This document shows, in pieces, positions 32,710-41,011 of a DNA stretch of 64,000 nt. Position 1 is the first letter of the stretch. Each line of letters starts with the position of its first letter. Origin of the DNA: Mesorhizobium sp. 113-3-3 (lineage in GTDB: Bacteria > Pseudomonadota > Alphaproteobacteria > Rhizobiales > Rhizobiaceae); the NCBI RefSeq assembly GCF_016756495.1, contig NZ_AP023243.1:1864501-1928500 (forward strand), in the 5' to 3' direction. Position numbers and translations under genes: made by a program. The notes below the pieces were generated by a model that had not been told where the DNA came from, searched no databases, and saw only the letters and a list, made by a program, of their open reading frames with translations.

Positions 32710-35655
32710 CTAATGCGCCTCGTCCCAGTTGTTCGCCGCTCGTGCGTCGACATGCAGCGGCACCGACATCGATACGGCCGGCATCGCCGCGTTTTCCATG
32801 ACGTGGCGCACGACGGGGATCGTCGCTTCGACTTCCGCTTCCACCGTCTCAAAAATCAGTTCGTCATGCACCTGCAGCAGCATGCGCGCCGACAGCTTCG
32901 CCTTGTCCAGCGCTTCCTCCATGCGCACCATGGCGCGGCGGATGATGTCGGCTGCGGTGCCTTGCAGGCGGGCGTTGATCGAGGCGCGCTCGTTGAACGC
33001 GCGCAGCGACGGGTTCGAGGAGCGGATGTCCGGGTAGTGGATGCGGCGGCCGAAGATGGTTTCGACGAAGCCGTGCTCGCGGGCATATGCCTTGGTCTCT
33101 TCGATGTAATCGCGGATGCCGGGGAAGCGCTCGAAATATTTCTTGATGTAGTTGCTGGCTTCCTCGCGCGGGATCGACAGCTGGTTGGCGAGGCCGAAGG
33201 CGGAGATGCCGTAGATGATGCCGAAATTGATCGCCTTGGCGCGCCGGCGGATCTCGGAAGGCATGCCCTCGACGGGCACGTTGAACATTTCCGACGCGGT
33301 GATGGCGTGGATGTCGGCGCCGTCGGCAAAAGCCTGCCGCAATTGCGGGATTTCGGCGACATGGGCAAGCACGCGCAGTTCGATCTGGCTGTAGTCGGCC
33401 GAGACCAGCCGGTTGCCCTTGTCGGCGATGAAGGCGGTCCTGATCTTGCGGCCTTCGGCGGTGCGCACCGGAATGTTCTGCAGGTTCGGGTCGGAGGACG
33501 ACAGCCGGCCTGTCGTCGTCGCGGCGAGCGCATAGGAGGTGTGGACGCGTTTGGTGTCCGGGTGGATGAAGCCCGGCAGCGCATCCGTGTAGGTCGATTT
33601 CAGCTTGGTCAGCTGGCGCCAGTCGACGATCTTGCGCGGCAATTCGTGGCCTTCGGCGGCGAGGTCTTCCAGCAACTGCGCCGAGGTCGACCACTGTCCG
33701 GTCTTGGTTTTCGAGCCGCCGGGAAGGCCCATGCGGCCGAACAGTATGTCGCCGAGCTGTTTGGGCGAGCCGATGTTGATGCGCTCGCCGATGAGCTGGT
33801 AGATTTCCTCTTCCAGCCGGGCAGCGCCCTGCGCCAGTTCGCCCGAGAGCCTGGACAGGATCTGCCGGTCGACGGAAATGCCGCGCTGTTCCATGCGCGC
33901 CAGCACCGGCACCAGTGGTCGTTCCAGCCGCTCATAGACCGAGACCAGCCCCTTGGCGGCAAGCCGTGGTTTCAGCACCAGCCATAGCCGCAGCGTTACA
34001 TCGGCGTCCTCGGCGGCGTGCGCCGTCGCCCTGTCGATGTCGACCTGGTCGAAACCGACGGCGCTCTTGCCGGAGCCGGTCACATCCTTGAGCACGAGCG
34101 GGGTGTGGCCAAGCCATTTCTCGGCCAGCGCGTCCATGCCGTGACCATGCGGGGTGCCGGCATCGAGCACGTAGGAGATCAGCATGGTGTCGTCGAACGG
34201 CGCGACATCGATGCCGTAGCGGCTCATGATGACGAGATCATATTTCAGGTTCTGCGCGACCTTGAGGACCGATTTGTCCTCGAGCAGCGGTTTGAGCTCC
34301 GCCAGCGCCTCGCGCAGAGGTATCTGGTTTTCGAGCGTGCCGCCGCCGAGCAGGTCACCATTGCCGCTCTTGTGGGCAAAGGGAATATAGGCGGCGCGGC
34401 CGGGCGCCGTGGCGATCGCCATGCCGATCAGTTCGGCCTGCATCGGATCGCCCGATGTCGCCCTGACGTCGAAGGCGGTGATTCCGGCCTCCCGCGCCTC
34501 TGCGACCCAGGCTTTCAAGGTCGCGATATCGCGAATGCAGGCATAGGCTGATGTGTCGATCTTGCCGGTGGCCGCGCGCTCCAGCCGCAAGGCTGAGAGC
34601 AGGGAAGGGGTGTCGCCTTGCCTGGCGGTGTCCGTCGTCGCCGCTTCGTTGGCCTGGCCCGACTCGGCACCGCTCCGGGCCGGCGCTCCGGCGCCGACAT
34701 CGGGGCCGTGCGCATTGTCGGCGCGCTCTACGGTCACCGCGACAGCCTGGACGTCGCCGGCCTCGGTGCTGGTCGCTTCCGCGACGCGGCGGGTCAGCGA
34801 GGTGAATTCCATGGTCTTGAGGAAGCCGATCAGCTTCGGCCCGTCCGGCGCGTGCAGGACGAAATCGTCCAGCCCCTCGGTCACCGGCACGTCGTTCTTC
34901 AGCGTCACCAATTGGCGCGAGATCAGCGCCTTGTCGGTGTTGGCGATGATCGATTCGCGCCGCTTGTCCTGCTTGATCTCGCCGGCGCGGGCCAGCAGTC
35001 CGTCAAGGTCGCCGAATTGCTCCAGCAACTGCGCCGCCGTCTTCGGCCCGATGCCGGGCACGCCGGGCACATTGTCGACCGAGTCGCCCGTCAGTGCCTG
35101 CAGGTCGACCATTTTTTCCGGCGGCACGCCCCACTTCTCGATGACCTCGGGAATGCCGATCTGGCGGTCCTTCATCGGGTCGTACATGCCGACCGTATCG
35201 CCGACCAGTTGCATCAAATCCTTGTCGGAGGAGATGATGGTGGTGTCGCCGCCGGCCTCGCAGGCCAGCCTGGCATAAGTGGCGATGAGGTCGTCGGCTT
35301 CATAACCTTCGATCTCGATGCAAGGCAGGTTGAAGGCCTTTGTCGCCTGGCGGATCAGGCCGAATTGCGGGATCAGATCTTCCGGCGGTGCCGAACGGTT
35401 GGCCTTGTATTCGGGGTAGAGGTCGTTGCGGAAGGTTTTCGAGGAATAGTCGAAAATGACCGCGAAATGCGTCGGCACAATGCCTACATCGGTGTTGCGG
35501 GCATCCTGCATCAGCTTCCACAGCATGTTGCAGAATCCGGAAACGGCACCGACAGGCAGGCCGTCGGACTTGCGGGTCAGCGGCGGCAATGCGTGGTAGG
35601 CCCGGAAGATGTAGCCGGAACCGTCGACAAGGAAGAGATGATCGCCTTTTTTCAT
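32710..35655 (-). CDS. polA: DNA polymerase I
   Basis: 981 residues from the ATG at 35655 (MKKGDHLFLVDGSGYIFRAYH), the usual PolA start. It has a 5'-3' exonuclease domain (1-290, with GYEADD, SSDKDLMQL and the GIGPKTAAQLL helix-hairpin-helix) and a low-complexity linker (about 295-365). A 3'-5' exonuclease-like domain (about 370-570) is followed by the polymerase domain (motif A SADYSQIELRVLAH, motif B RRAKAINFGIIYG, motif C LLQVHDELIFE). The proofreading site is degenerate: DVRA at 396-399 replaces DTET, and His546 replaces the usual Tyr, although Asp473 and Asp550 remain. Polymerase and 5' nuclease should be active; proofreading is doubtful. Confidence 0.96.
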   Translation of the reverse strand: MKKGDHLFLVDGSGYIFRAYHALPPLTRKSDGLPVGAVSGFCNMLWKLMQDARNTDVGIVPTHFAVIFDYSSKTFRNDLYPEYKANRSAPPEDLIPQFGLIRQATKAFNLPCIEIEGYEADDLIATYARLACEAGGDTTIISSDKDLMQLVGDTVGMYDPMKDRQIGIPEVIEKWGVPPEKMVDLQALTGDSVDNVPGVPGIGPKTAAQLLEQFGDLDGLLARAGEIKQDKRRESIIANTDKALISRQLVTLKNDVPVTEGLDDFVLHAPDGPKLIGFLKTMEFTSLTRRVAEATSTEAGDVQAVAVTVERADNAHGPDVGAGAPARSGAESGQANEAATTDTARQGDTPSLLSALRLERAATGKIDTSAYACIRDIATLKAWVAEAREAGITAFDVRATSGDPMQAELIGMAIATAPGRAAYIPFAHKSGNGDLLGGGTLENQIPLREALAELKPLLEDKSVLKVAQNLKYDLVIMSRYGIDVAPFDDTMLISYVLDAGTPHGHGMDALAEKWLGHTPLVLKDVTGSGKSAVGFDQVDIDRATAHAAEDADVTLRLWLVLKPRLAAKGLVSVYERLERPLVPVLARMEQRGISVDRQILSRLSGELAQGAARLEEEIYQLIGERINIGSPKQLGDILFGRMGLPGGSKTKTGQWSTSAQLLEDLAAEGHELPRKIVDWRQLTKLKSTYTDALPGFIHPDTKRVHTSYALAATTTGRLSSSDPNLQNIPVRTAEGRKIRTAFIADKGNRLVSADYSQIELRVLAHVAEIPQLRQAFADGADIHAITASEMFNVPVEGMPSEIRRRAKAINFGIIYGISAFGLANQLSIPREEASNYIKKYFERFPGIRDYIEETKAYAREHGFVETIFGRRIHYPDIRSSNPSLRAFNERASINARLQGTAADIIRRAMVRMEEALDKAKLSARMLLQVHDELIFETVEAEVEATIPVVRHVMENAAMPAVSMSVPLHVDARAANNWDEAH

Positions 35656-35766
35656 GCCGGCAGGGATAGCGCGGCGCGACGGCTTGGTCCATGCCAAAGG
35701 CACCGAGACCCTCCGGTTCCGGCAACACCCTGACAGAACGAAGTCGATCTGGCTGATCACGCCTAC

Positions 35767-35782
35767 GTTACAAAAGTGTAAC
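35767..35782. promoter_or_regulatory. Perfect dyad GTTACA-AAAG-TGTAAC between polA and the sRNA
   Basis: A 16-bp palindrome lies about 110 bases upstream of polA and directly upstream of the probable sRNA promoter. Its GTTACA/TGTAAC arms look like a regulator site. It may control the sRNA, polA or both; no regulator is indicated by context. Confidence 0.4.
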
Positions 35783-35792
35783 TTTAGTGCCC

Positions 35793-35822
35793 TTGAATCG
35801 CCACGTTCAGAGACCCAAATAC
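35793..35822 (+). promoter_or_regulatory. Possible sigma-70 promoter of the sRNA
   Basis: TTGAAT at 35793-35798 and AAATAC at 35817-35822 are separated by 18 bases. Initiation about seven bases later gives a transcript of about 145 nt ending at the strong terminator, which suits the structured RNA that follows. The -10 match is weak. Confidence 0.4.
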
Positions 35823-35829
35823 ACGTCAT

Positions 35830-35975
35830 CGGCAGTTTTCGCCGAAGTCCGGAGCAAGGCCCGTCCCCCGCCTATCCCGGACAACTGCGGCAGCCTATCC
35901 CCCCTCTCCGGGCTGCCGCATCGTTTCGAGTATGAGGCCGCCGTGGTTCCCCCTCCACCACGGCGGCCTTTTTTT
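35830..35975 (+). ncRNA. Probable trans-acting small RNA, alpha-r7 (Smr7C)-like
   Basis: About 145 nt of non-coding sequence beside polA folds into a series of hairpins. The first is weak (CGGC-AGTTTT-CGCCG). The second is a perfect 10-bp stem at 35886-35920 (TGCGGCAGCC/GGCTGCCGCA) with a C-rich loop, and the third is a 12-bp terminator stem with the loop TCCCCCTCC. Both large loops carry CCCCCTC-type sequences that can pair with ribosome binding sites. From memory, the rhizobial sRNA Smr7C (alpha-r7 family) lies next to polA; position, length and structure fit, but no covariance search was run. Ends are approximate. Confidence 0.65.
35936..35975 (+). terminator. Strong rho-independent terminator of the sRNA
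   Basis: A perfect 12-bp stem GGCCGCCGTGGT/ACCACGGCGGCC with a 9-nt C-rich loop, followed by seven T. No plus-strand protein gene ends upstream, so it must belong to a transcript starting in this gap. Confidence 0.88.
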
Positions 35976-36076
35976 GGCCTGCGGCAGCAGATCGGCGCCG
36001 TGGTCCAATCGTCCCGGGCTTTTCGTTTCGCCGCTCAGCCTTTACGGTTCCGGCACTGAATCGAAAGGCTCCAAAA

Positions 36077-37462
36077 ATGTCCGCAGTTTCCCCCGTCCTC
36101 GACCGTCTCGACCAGAATCTCGACCAGAGTCTCGAACGCCTGTTCGGCCTGCTCAGGATCAAGTCGATCTCCACCGATCCGGCCTATGCCGCCGACTGCC
36201 GCAAGGCGGCGGAATGGCTGGTGGCGGAGCTCAAGCTGATCGGCTTCGACGCCAGCGTGCGCGACACGCCGGGACACCCGATGGTGGTGGCGCATCATGA
36301 GGGGCCGGCCGGCGCGCCGCATGTGCTGTTCTACGGCCATTACGACGTGCAGCCGGTCGATCCGATCGAATTGTGGGAGAATGATCCGTTCGCGCCGGCG
36401 GTGAAGGAGGTCGGGCCCGACCACAAGGTGATCACAGGGCGCGGTTCGGCCGACGACAAGGGCCAGTTGATGACCTTCGTCGAGGCTTGCCGCGCCTGGA
36501 AACAGGTGCATGGCAATCTGCCGTGCCGCGTGACGATCCTGTTCGAGGGCGAGGAGGAGTCGGGCTCGTCGTCGCTGATACCGTTCCTGAAGGCCAATGC
36601 CGACGAACTCAAGGCCGATTTCGCGCTGGTCTGCGATACCGGCATGTGGGACCGCAACACGCCCTCGATCTGCGTTTCGTTGCGCGGGATGGTCGGCGAG
36701 GAGATCACGGTCAAGGCCGCCGAACGCGACCTGCATTCGGGCATCTATGGCGGCGCGGCCGCCAACCCGATCCGCATCCTGGCCAAGGTGCTGGCCGACA
36801 TCCATGACAAGGATGGCCACATCACCATCCCGGGCTTCTACGACGGCGTCGAGGAAACGCCGACGCAGGTGCTGAAATCCTGGGAGACGCTAGGCGAAAC
36901 GGCCGAGACCTTCCTCAGGCCTGTCGGCCTGTCCATCCCGTCCGGCGAAAAGGGCCGCTCGGTGCTGGAACTGACCTGGGCGCGGCCGACCGCCGAGTTC
37001 AACGGCATCATCGGCGGCTATACCGGCAAGGGGTTCAAGACGGTGATCGCCGCGGAAGCGTCGGCCAAGGTGTCGTTCCGCCTTGTCCACAAGCAGGATC
37101 CAGCCAAGATCCGCGCGGCCTTCCAGCAATTCGTGAAGGAGCGCATTCCGGCCGACTGTTCGGTCGAATTCCATCCGCATGGCGGCTCGCCGGCAATCCA
37201 GCTCTCCTACGACTCGCCGTTCCTGGCCAAGGCCAAGACCGCGCTGTCCGACGAATGGCCGAAGCCCGCGGTGACCACCGGCAGCGGCGGCTCGATCCCC
37301 GTGGTCGGCGACTTCCAGACCTATCTCGGCATGGAATCGCTGCTGGTCGGCTTCGGCCTCGACGACGACCGCATCCACTCGCCCAATGAGAAGTATGAGC
37401 TGTCCTCCTTCCACAAGGGCCAGCGCTCCTGGGCGCGTATTCTCGATGCACTGACACGCTGA
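36077..37462 (+). CDS. M20-family dipeptidase
   Basis: 461 residues, normal for M20 dipeptidases. The zinc and catalytic motifs are in order: His and Asp in YGHYDVQPVD, Asp in RGSADDKGQ, the general-base Glu in FEGEEESGS, Asp in CDTGMW and the C-terminal His in IHSPNEKYEL. The lid/dimerisation insert begins at about residue 210 (RDLHSGIYGGAAANP). It hydrolyses dipeptides or short acylated peptides in the cytoplasm. It is monocistronic, about 100 bases after the sRNA terminator. Confidence 0.93.
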   Translation: MSAVSPVLDRLDQNLDQSLERLFGLLRIKSISTDPAYAADCRKAAEWLVAELKLIGFDASVRDTPGHPMVVAHHEGPAGAPHVLFYGHYDVQPVDPIELWENDPFAPAVKEVGPDHKVITGRGSADDKGQLMTFVEACRAWKQVHGNLPCRVTILFEGEEESGSSSLIPFLKANADELKADFALVCDTGMWDRNTPSICVSLRGMVGEEITVKAAERDLHSGIYGGAAANPIRILAKVLADIHDKDGHITIPGFYDGVEETPTQVLKSWETLGETAETFLRPVGLSIPSGEKGRSVLELTWARPTAEFNGIIGGYTGKGFKTVIAAEASAKVSFRLVHKQDPAKIRAAFQQFVKERIPADCSVEFHPHGGSPAIQLSYDSPFLAKAKTALSDEWPKPAVTTGSGGSIPVVGDFQTYLGMESLLVGFGLDDDRIHSPNEKYELSSFHKGQRSWARILDALTR

Positions 37463-37540
37463 GCGGCGGAAAAGACGTTTTCCTGTTGATTTTTCACCGG
37501 ATCGCGGCGAGGACGGGGAACGCCGCGACCGGAGAAGACC

Positions 37541-38161
37541 ATGGCCGACATCCGTTTCCACAAGCATGATTTGCCCGACCTCTCGCACTACAATGTCGAG
37601 GCTGTGGCCATCGACACCGAGACGCTGGGTCTGAACCCGCATCGCGACCGGTTGTGCGTGGTGCAGATATCGCCCGGCGACGGCAGCGCTGACGTCATCC
37701 AGATCGCACCCGGCCAGAAGAAGGCGCCGAACCTCGTCAGCCTGCTGAGGAACCGCAGCGTGACGAAGCTGTTCCATTTCGGCCGGTTTGACCTTGCCGT
37801 GCTTTACAACGCGTTCGGGGTGATGCCCGAGCCGGTGTTCTGCACCAAGATCGCCTCGCGGCTGACCCGCACCTATACCGACCGGCACGGGCTGAAGGAC
37901 ATCTGCTTCGAGCTTCTCGGCGTCGGCCTGTCCAAGGCGCAGCAATCGTCGGACTGGGCGGCCGAAACGCTGTCGCCCGAGCAGCTCGAATACGCCGCCT
38001 CCGACGTGCTCTATCTGCACCGGCTGCGCGATGTGCTGGCCGGACGGCTGGCGCGCGAGGGGCGGACCAAGGAGGCCGATGCCTGTTTCCGCTTCCTGCC
38101 GACGCGGGCCAAGCTTGACCTGATGGGCTGGGGCGAAGAGGATATCTTCGCGCACAGCTGA
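37541..38161 (+). CDS. RNase D-like 3'-5' exonuclease (single DEDDy domain)
   Basis: 206 residues, only the exonuclease domain and no HRDC domains, so about half the length of full RNase D. The DEDDy site is visible: Asp25 and Glu27 in AIDTETLGL, Asp in FHFGRFDLAVL, and Tyr/Asp in LEYAASDVLYLHRL. Such short forms are common in Rhizobiales and trim the 3' ends of stable RNAs. The gene follows the M20 peptidase by 78 bases, possibly in the same transcript. It is not the missing polA proofreading domain in any demonstrated sense. Confidence 0.9.
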   Translation: MADIRFHKHDLPDLSHYNVEAVAIDTETLGLNPHRDRLCVVQISPGDGSADVIQIAPGQKKAPNLVSLLRNRSVTKLFHFGRFDLAVLYNAFGVMPEPVFCTKIASRLTRTYTDRHGLKDICFELLGVGLSKAQQSSDWAAETLSPEQLEYAASDVLYLHRLRDVLAGRLAREGRTKEADACFRFLPTRAKLDLMGWGEEDIFAHS

Positions 38162-38189
38162 CCGCCTTCGCGACAATCCGTGCCGGTCG

Positions 38190-38214
38190 GGAACCAGATG
38201 CCAGCCGTCGCGTT
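38190..38214 (+). promoter_or_regulatory. EcfG-type general-stress promoter
   Basis: GGAAC at 38190-38194 and CGTT at 38211-38214 are separated by 16 bases, matching the alphaproteobacterial EcfG (sigma-E2) consensus. Predicted initiation is about 20 bases before the ATG of the next small gene. Confidence 0.7.
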
Positions 38215-38240
38215 CTGTGGGCTGGAAAAGGGGGGATGAC

Positions 38241-38444
38241 ATGGCCGACAGAAAGCCGATCGCAACCGCGCCGACCGACGGCTCCAAAGTCACCGTCATG
38301 TGGAAGGACGGCGACGGCGTCGTCAACGAATCCATCGGGCAATATCGCGATGGCGGCTGGTGGGTCTACACCGACAGCCACACGCAAAAGAAGGTCGAGC
38401 CGACCAGCTGGCGACCCACCGCCAGCAACGACGACGATCAGTGA
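38241..38444 (+). CDS. Small hydrophilic stress-linked protein of unknown function
   Basis: 67 residues from the ATG at 38241, preceded by a purine-rich AAAAGGGGGG site. It is soluble and acidic at the C-terminus, with a central IGQYRDGGWWVYTD that looks like a small beta-sheet domain with a tryptophan pair, and KKVEPTSWRPT after it. No signal peptide or membrane segment. Its EcfG-type promoter suggests induction in the general stress response. Family not recognised; it may be a conserved rhizobial hypothetical. Confidence 0.7.
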   Translation: MADRKPIATAPTDGSKVTVMWKDGDGVVNESIGQYRDGGWWVYTDSHTQKKVEPTSWRPTASNDDDQ

Positions 38445-38553
38445 GCACCGCTGGCGGGGCCAGCAGCTTTCGAATAGCTTGAAGCCGTTGATATCGGGGC
38501 CGATTCGGAGCCTTCCGCTCCGCGCTCGCCCTCTTTGCTCGGAGGAAATCGCC

Positions 38554-38808
38554 ATGGGCGTCGAAAGCCTGCTCGTCTTCATCATCATCGGTGCCATCGC
38601 CGGCTGGCTTGCCGGTCTCATCGTTTCCGGTTTCGGCTTCGGCCTGATCGGCAACATCATCGTCGGCATCGTCGGTGCGTTTATTGCCGGCTGGCTCTTG
38701 CCGCGGATCGGCTTTTCCATCGGCGGCGGCATTCTCGCCTCCATCATCCACGCCACGATCGGCGCCATCATCCTTCTGGTGCTGGTGAAGGTCCTGAAGC
38801 GAGCGTGA
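38554..38808 (+). CDS. GlsB/YeaQ/YmgE family membrane protein
   Basis: 84 residues from the ATG at 38554, with GGAGGAAATC just upstream. Three hydrophobic helices rich in Gly (FIIIGAIAGWLAGLIV, GLIGNIIVGIVGAFIAGWLL, IIHATIGAIILLVLVKVL) match the GlsB/YeaQ/YmgE (transglycosylase-associated) family. These small inner-membrane proteins are typically induced by stress; molecular function is unknown. It lies 109 bases after the EcfG-linked small gene and 25 bases before another small membrane protein gene, so the three may form a stress transcription unit. Confidence 0.9.
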   Translation: MGVESLLVFIIIGAIAGWLAGLIVSGFGFGLIGNIIVGIVGAFIAGWLLPRIGFSIGGGILASIIHATIGAIILLVLVKVLKRA

Positions 38809-38833
38809 GGCTCGGCAACCGAAAGAGCGCGCC

Positions 38834-38980
38834 ATGAAGCAGAACACACTCTATCTCCTCATTGGCGCGCTCGTCGTCGTGGTCATTGCGCTCGGCATCT
38901 ATGTCTATCGCGAACAGACCAAGCCGAAAGGCGTCGAGCTCAAGATCGACGACAAGGGCATTTCGATCCAGCAGAACTAG
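38834..38980 (+). CDS. 48-residue single-pass membrane protein
   Basis: The reading frame begins MKQNTLYLLIGALVVVVIAL and ends KGISIQQN. One membrane helix occupies about residues 6-23, followed by YREQTKPKGVELKIDDKG, a short hydrophilic tail. It starts 25 bases after the GlsB-type gene. The codon usage and the conserved-looking tail support a real gene that is easily missed because of its size. Such tails (VELKIDDKGISIQ) recur in small rhizobial membrane proteins. Function unknown. Confidence 0.72.
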   Translation: MKQNTLYLLIGALVVVVIALGIYVYREQTKPKGVELKIDDKGISIQQN

Positions 38981-39199
38981 CCTGCCGTCGACCGGCGGCG
39001 GGGCGCCGGCTGGCTGCATGTGACAAGACATTAGTGAGGGTCCCCGGCCTGTGGAGGGGAATTCCGTATTATCTTGACCGTCGAGGGCACGGTCAGGCTT
39101 AGTCCACAGCATCAAACAGGGGCAACAATCGTCAATGGGCCGGGGCATCAAGACGATTCTCGATTCTCTCCGCCGTTCGATCTCCTGAGCGGAGGACGG

Positions 39200-40210
39200 A
39201 TGATCGCGGGGATCAACTTCAAGGCCAGCGCAGCGGTGCGGGCGGCGCTTTCGGCGATCGGACGCACGGAAGATTTACGCTTTTCACCGGACAACCGATT
39301 GCTGGCAATTGCCGGCTATGCGCGCAAGCGCTTGCTGGTCCTGCGCGTCGACATCACGGCCGGACCTGATGGTGCGGACGTCACGATCCATGATCACATG
39401 GAGCTGACATCGGACGACATGGGCGAGATCCATGGTCTGGATTTCATTGATGACCGCACCCTGGCGATCGCCAACCGCGACGGGGTGGTTGCGATCTTCA
39501 GCCTGCCGCGCGAGGAACCGGTCGGCCAGAGCCGCGCGATATCGGCCATTCGCCGGATCCGGGGCAAGCGGCCCTGCAAACTGAATTCGCCGGGTTCCAT
39601 TGTCGTCAGGCGCGAGTCGCGCGGCGGGATCAGCCTGCTCGTCTGCAACAACTACACGCATCTGGTCACCCGGCACGTGATCAACCGGTGGCTTGGCTAT
39701 CGCGCCACCAGCAATCAGCCGCTTCTGAAACATGGCCTCGATATCCCCGACGGCATCGCAATCAGCGGCAACGGTCAATGGGTCGCCGTCAGCAGCCACG
39801 GCACCAGGGACGTAAAGCTCTACCGGATGTCGGCGTCGCCTGGACCCGACACCGAACCTGCCGGCGTCCTGCAGCACGCCGGCTATCCGCATGGCCTGCG
39901 CTTTACGGGCGATGACCGGCACATCCTCGTCGCCGACGCCGGCAGTCGGTTGGTGCATGTCTATGGCGGCGACGGTGACTGGAACGGGCATCGCATGCCC
40001 GCGCGCTCGGTGACGGTGCTCGACGAGGACACTTTCCTGCGCGGCAGGGCCAGCCCAGAGGAAGGCGGCCCGAAAGGCCTCGACATAGACCGGTCGAACA
40101 GCGTCGTGGCGGTGACCTGCGAAGAGCAGACGCTGACCTTTTTCGCGCTGTCGTCGATACTCGGCGGAGTTGAAAATTGCCGGCAAGGCGTGGCCATTGC
40201 ATCGGCGTAG
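39200..40210 (+). CDS. Beta-propeller (WD40/YVTN-like) protein of unknown function
   Basis: 336 residues from the ATG at 39200, chosen for its GGAGG site; the frame is open for another 42 codons upstream. No signal peptide is apparent. Repeating blade-like segments (LRFSPDNRLLAIAGYARKRL, IHGLDFIDDRTLAIANRDG, GIAISGNGQWVAVSSHGTR, HGLRFTGDDRHILVADAGS) suggest a cytoplasmic six- or seven-bladed propeller. It stands alone between a small-gene cluster and an orphan gene. No enzyme motifs seen; perhaps a lactonase-like fold without a recognised site. Confidence 0.75.
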   Translation: MIAGINFKASAAVRAALSAIGRTEDLRFSPDNRLLAIAGYARKRLLVLRVDITAGPDGADVTIHDHMELTSDDMGEIHGLDFIDDRTLAIANRDGVVAIFSLPREEPVGQSRAISAIRRIRGKRPCKLNSPGSIVVRRESRGGISLLVCNNYTHLVTRHVINRWLGYRATSNQPLLKHGLDIPDGIAISGNGQWVAVSSHGTRDVKLYRMSASPGPDTEPAGVLQHAGYPHGLRFTGDDRHILVADAGSRLVHVYGGDGDWNGHRMPARSVTVLDEDTFLRGRASPEEGGPKGLDIDRSNSVVAVTCEEQTLTFFALSSILGGVENCRQGVAIASA

Positions 40211-40323
40211 TGCCGGAAGCACGCTTGCCCCGACAGGGAATTAGAATGACGGATCGACGCGTCGGCGCTATGATGTCGACACAGGGCGTTTGGGGTCAAC
40301 CAACCTATTGTTAGGAGGTTGTC

Positions 40324-40704
40324 ATGAAACACCAAACACTGGACCAGCTGCATGCAGTGGCCGAGGTCAACACCCAGCCGGTAATGAGCCGAACCCAGCG
40401 TCTCATACGTTGGGCCGAGCTTCTTGAACGTGAGCCCAGCCGGCTCCTGACCGCGCTTGCCGGGACCGAATACCGTGCGCTGCCGGAGCGCGACGTCATG
40501 CGAAGCGATGGCTCGCCGATAGCGGTTGCCTTCACGGACTCCATCTTGCACGACGAGGGTCTGAAAGACGACAGCTATGGCGAAGCCAAGCGCTTCTTCG
40601 AGCTGACCGACCACCAACTGCATGAGATCGTCTGCTACTGCCATGTCGGCGAGCTTATGCAATCGTCCAGGGCTGCGCTCTCGGTTCGTGCCGCGATCGG
40701 CTGA
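40324..40704 (+). CDS. Hypothetical cytoplasmic protein
   Basis: 126 residues with a strong TAGGAGG site upstream of the ATG. Mostly helical, with charged segments (TQRLIRWAELLEREPSRLL) and a DHQLHEIVCYCHVGELM stretch with two Cys and two His that could bind a metal. No membrane segment. I do not recognise a family. A palindrome follows the stop and the gene is probably monocistronic. The first half resembles small proteins annotated only as hypothetical in Mesorhizobium. Confidence 0.7.
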   Translation: MKHQTLDQLHAVAEVNTQPVMSRTQRLIRWAELLEREPSRLLTALAGTEYRALPERDVMRSDGSPIAVAFTDSILHDEGLKDDSYGEAKRFFELTDHQLHEIVCYCHVGELMQSSRAALSVRAAIG

Positions 40705-40713
40705 CGCATGTCC

Positions 40714-40733
40714 ACCAGGTGATCTCACCTGGT
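40714..40733. terminator. Palindrome ACCAGGTGA-TC-TCACCTGGT after the hypothetical gene
   Basis: A perfect 9-bp dyad with a 2-base centre begins ten bases after the stop codon. The tight centre means the hairpin must open a few pairs, and there is no T-run. It may be a weak terminator or an operator for the downstream PBP gene (about 280 bases away). Confidence 0.4.
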
Positions 40734-40937
40734 AACGGGTGATTTTGGGGCGCGGTCGAACGCGAGGCTGCAGCCATTTGCGATCGCGCCCCAGTGCGGA
40801 ACATGTCCGCGACTGGCTGGGTCGCGGCAGAGAATGGTTTGGGACTGGCGCCCCGGACTGTTTCCTCAGGGTCTCGAACAGCGTGATCACTGCCGGACCC
40901 AGGCATTTGATTATCAATCGCCTTGAATTTTTCCGAC

Positions 40938-40952
40938 TTAACCCGCCCTTAA
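40938..40952. promoter_or_regulatory. CtrA-type site TTAA-N7-TTAA upstream of PBP1A
   Basis: Two TTAA half-sites are separated by CCCGCCC, the spacing bound by the cell-cycle regulator CtrA. It lies about 60 bases upstream of the PBP1A start, in the promoter zone of the 307-base gap. A GC-rich genome makes a chance match unlikely but not negligible. Confidence 0.55.
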
Positions 40953-41011
40953 ATCGCCGCATCTACTCTGCAACCGGAGCGCCATAGGCACCGGGGACAG
41001 CAAGCGCAGGC

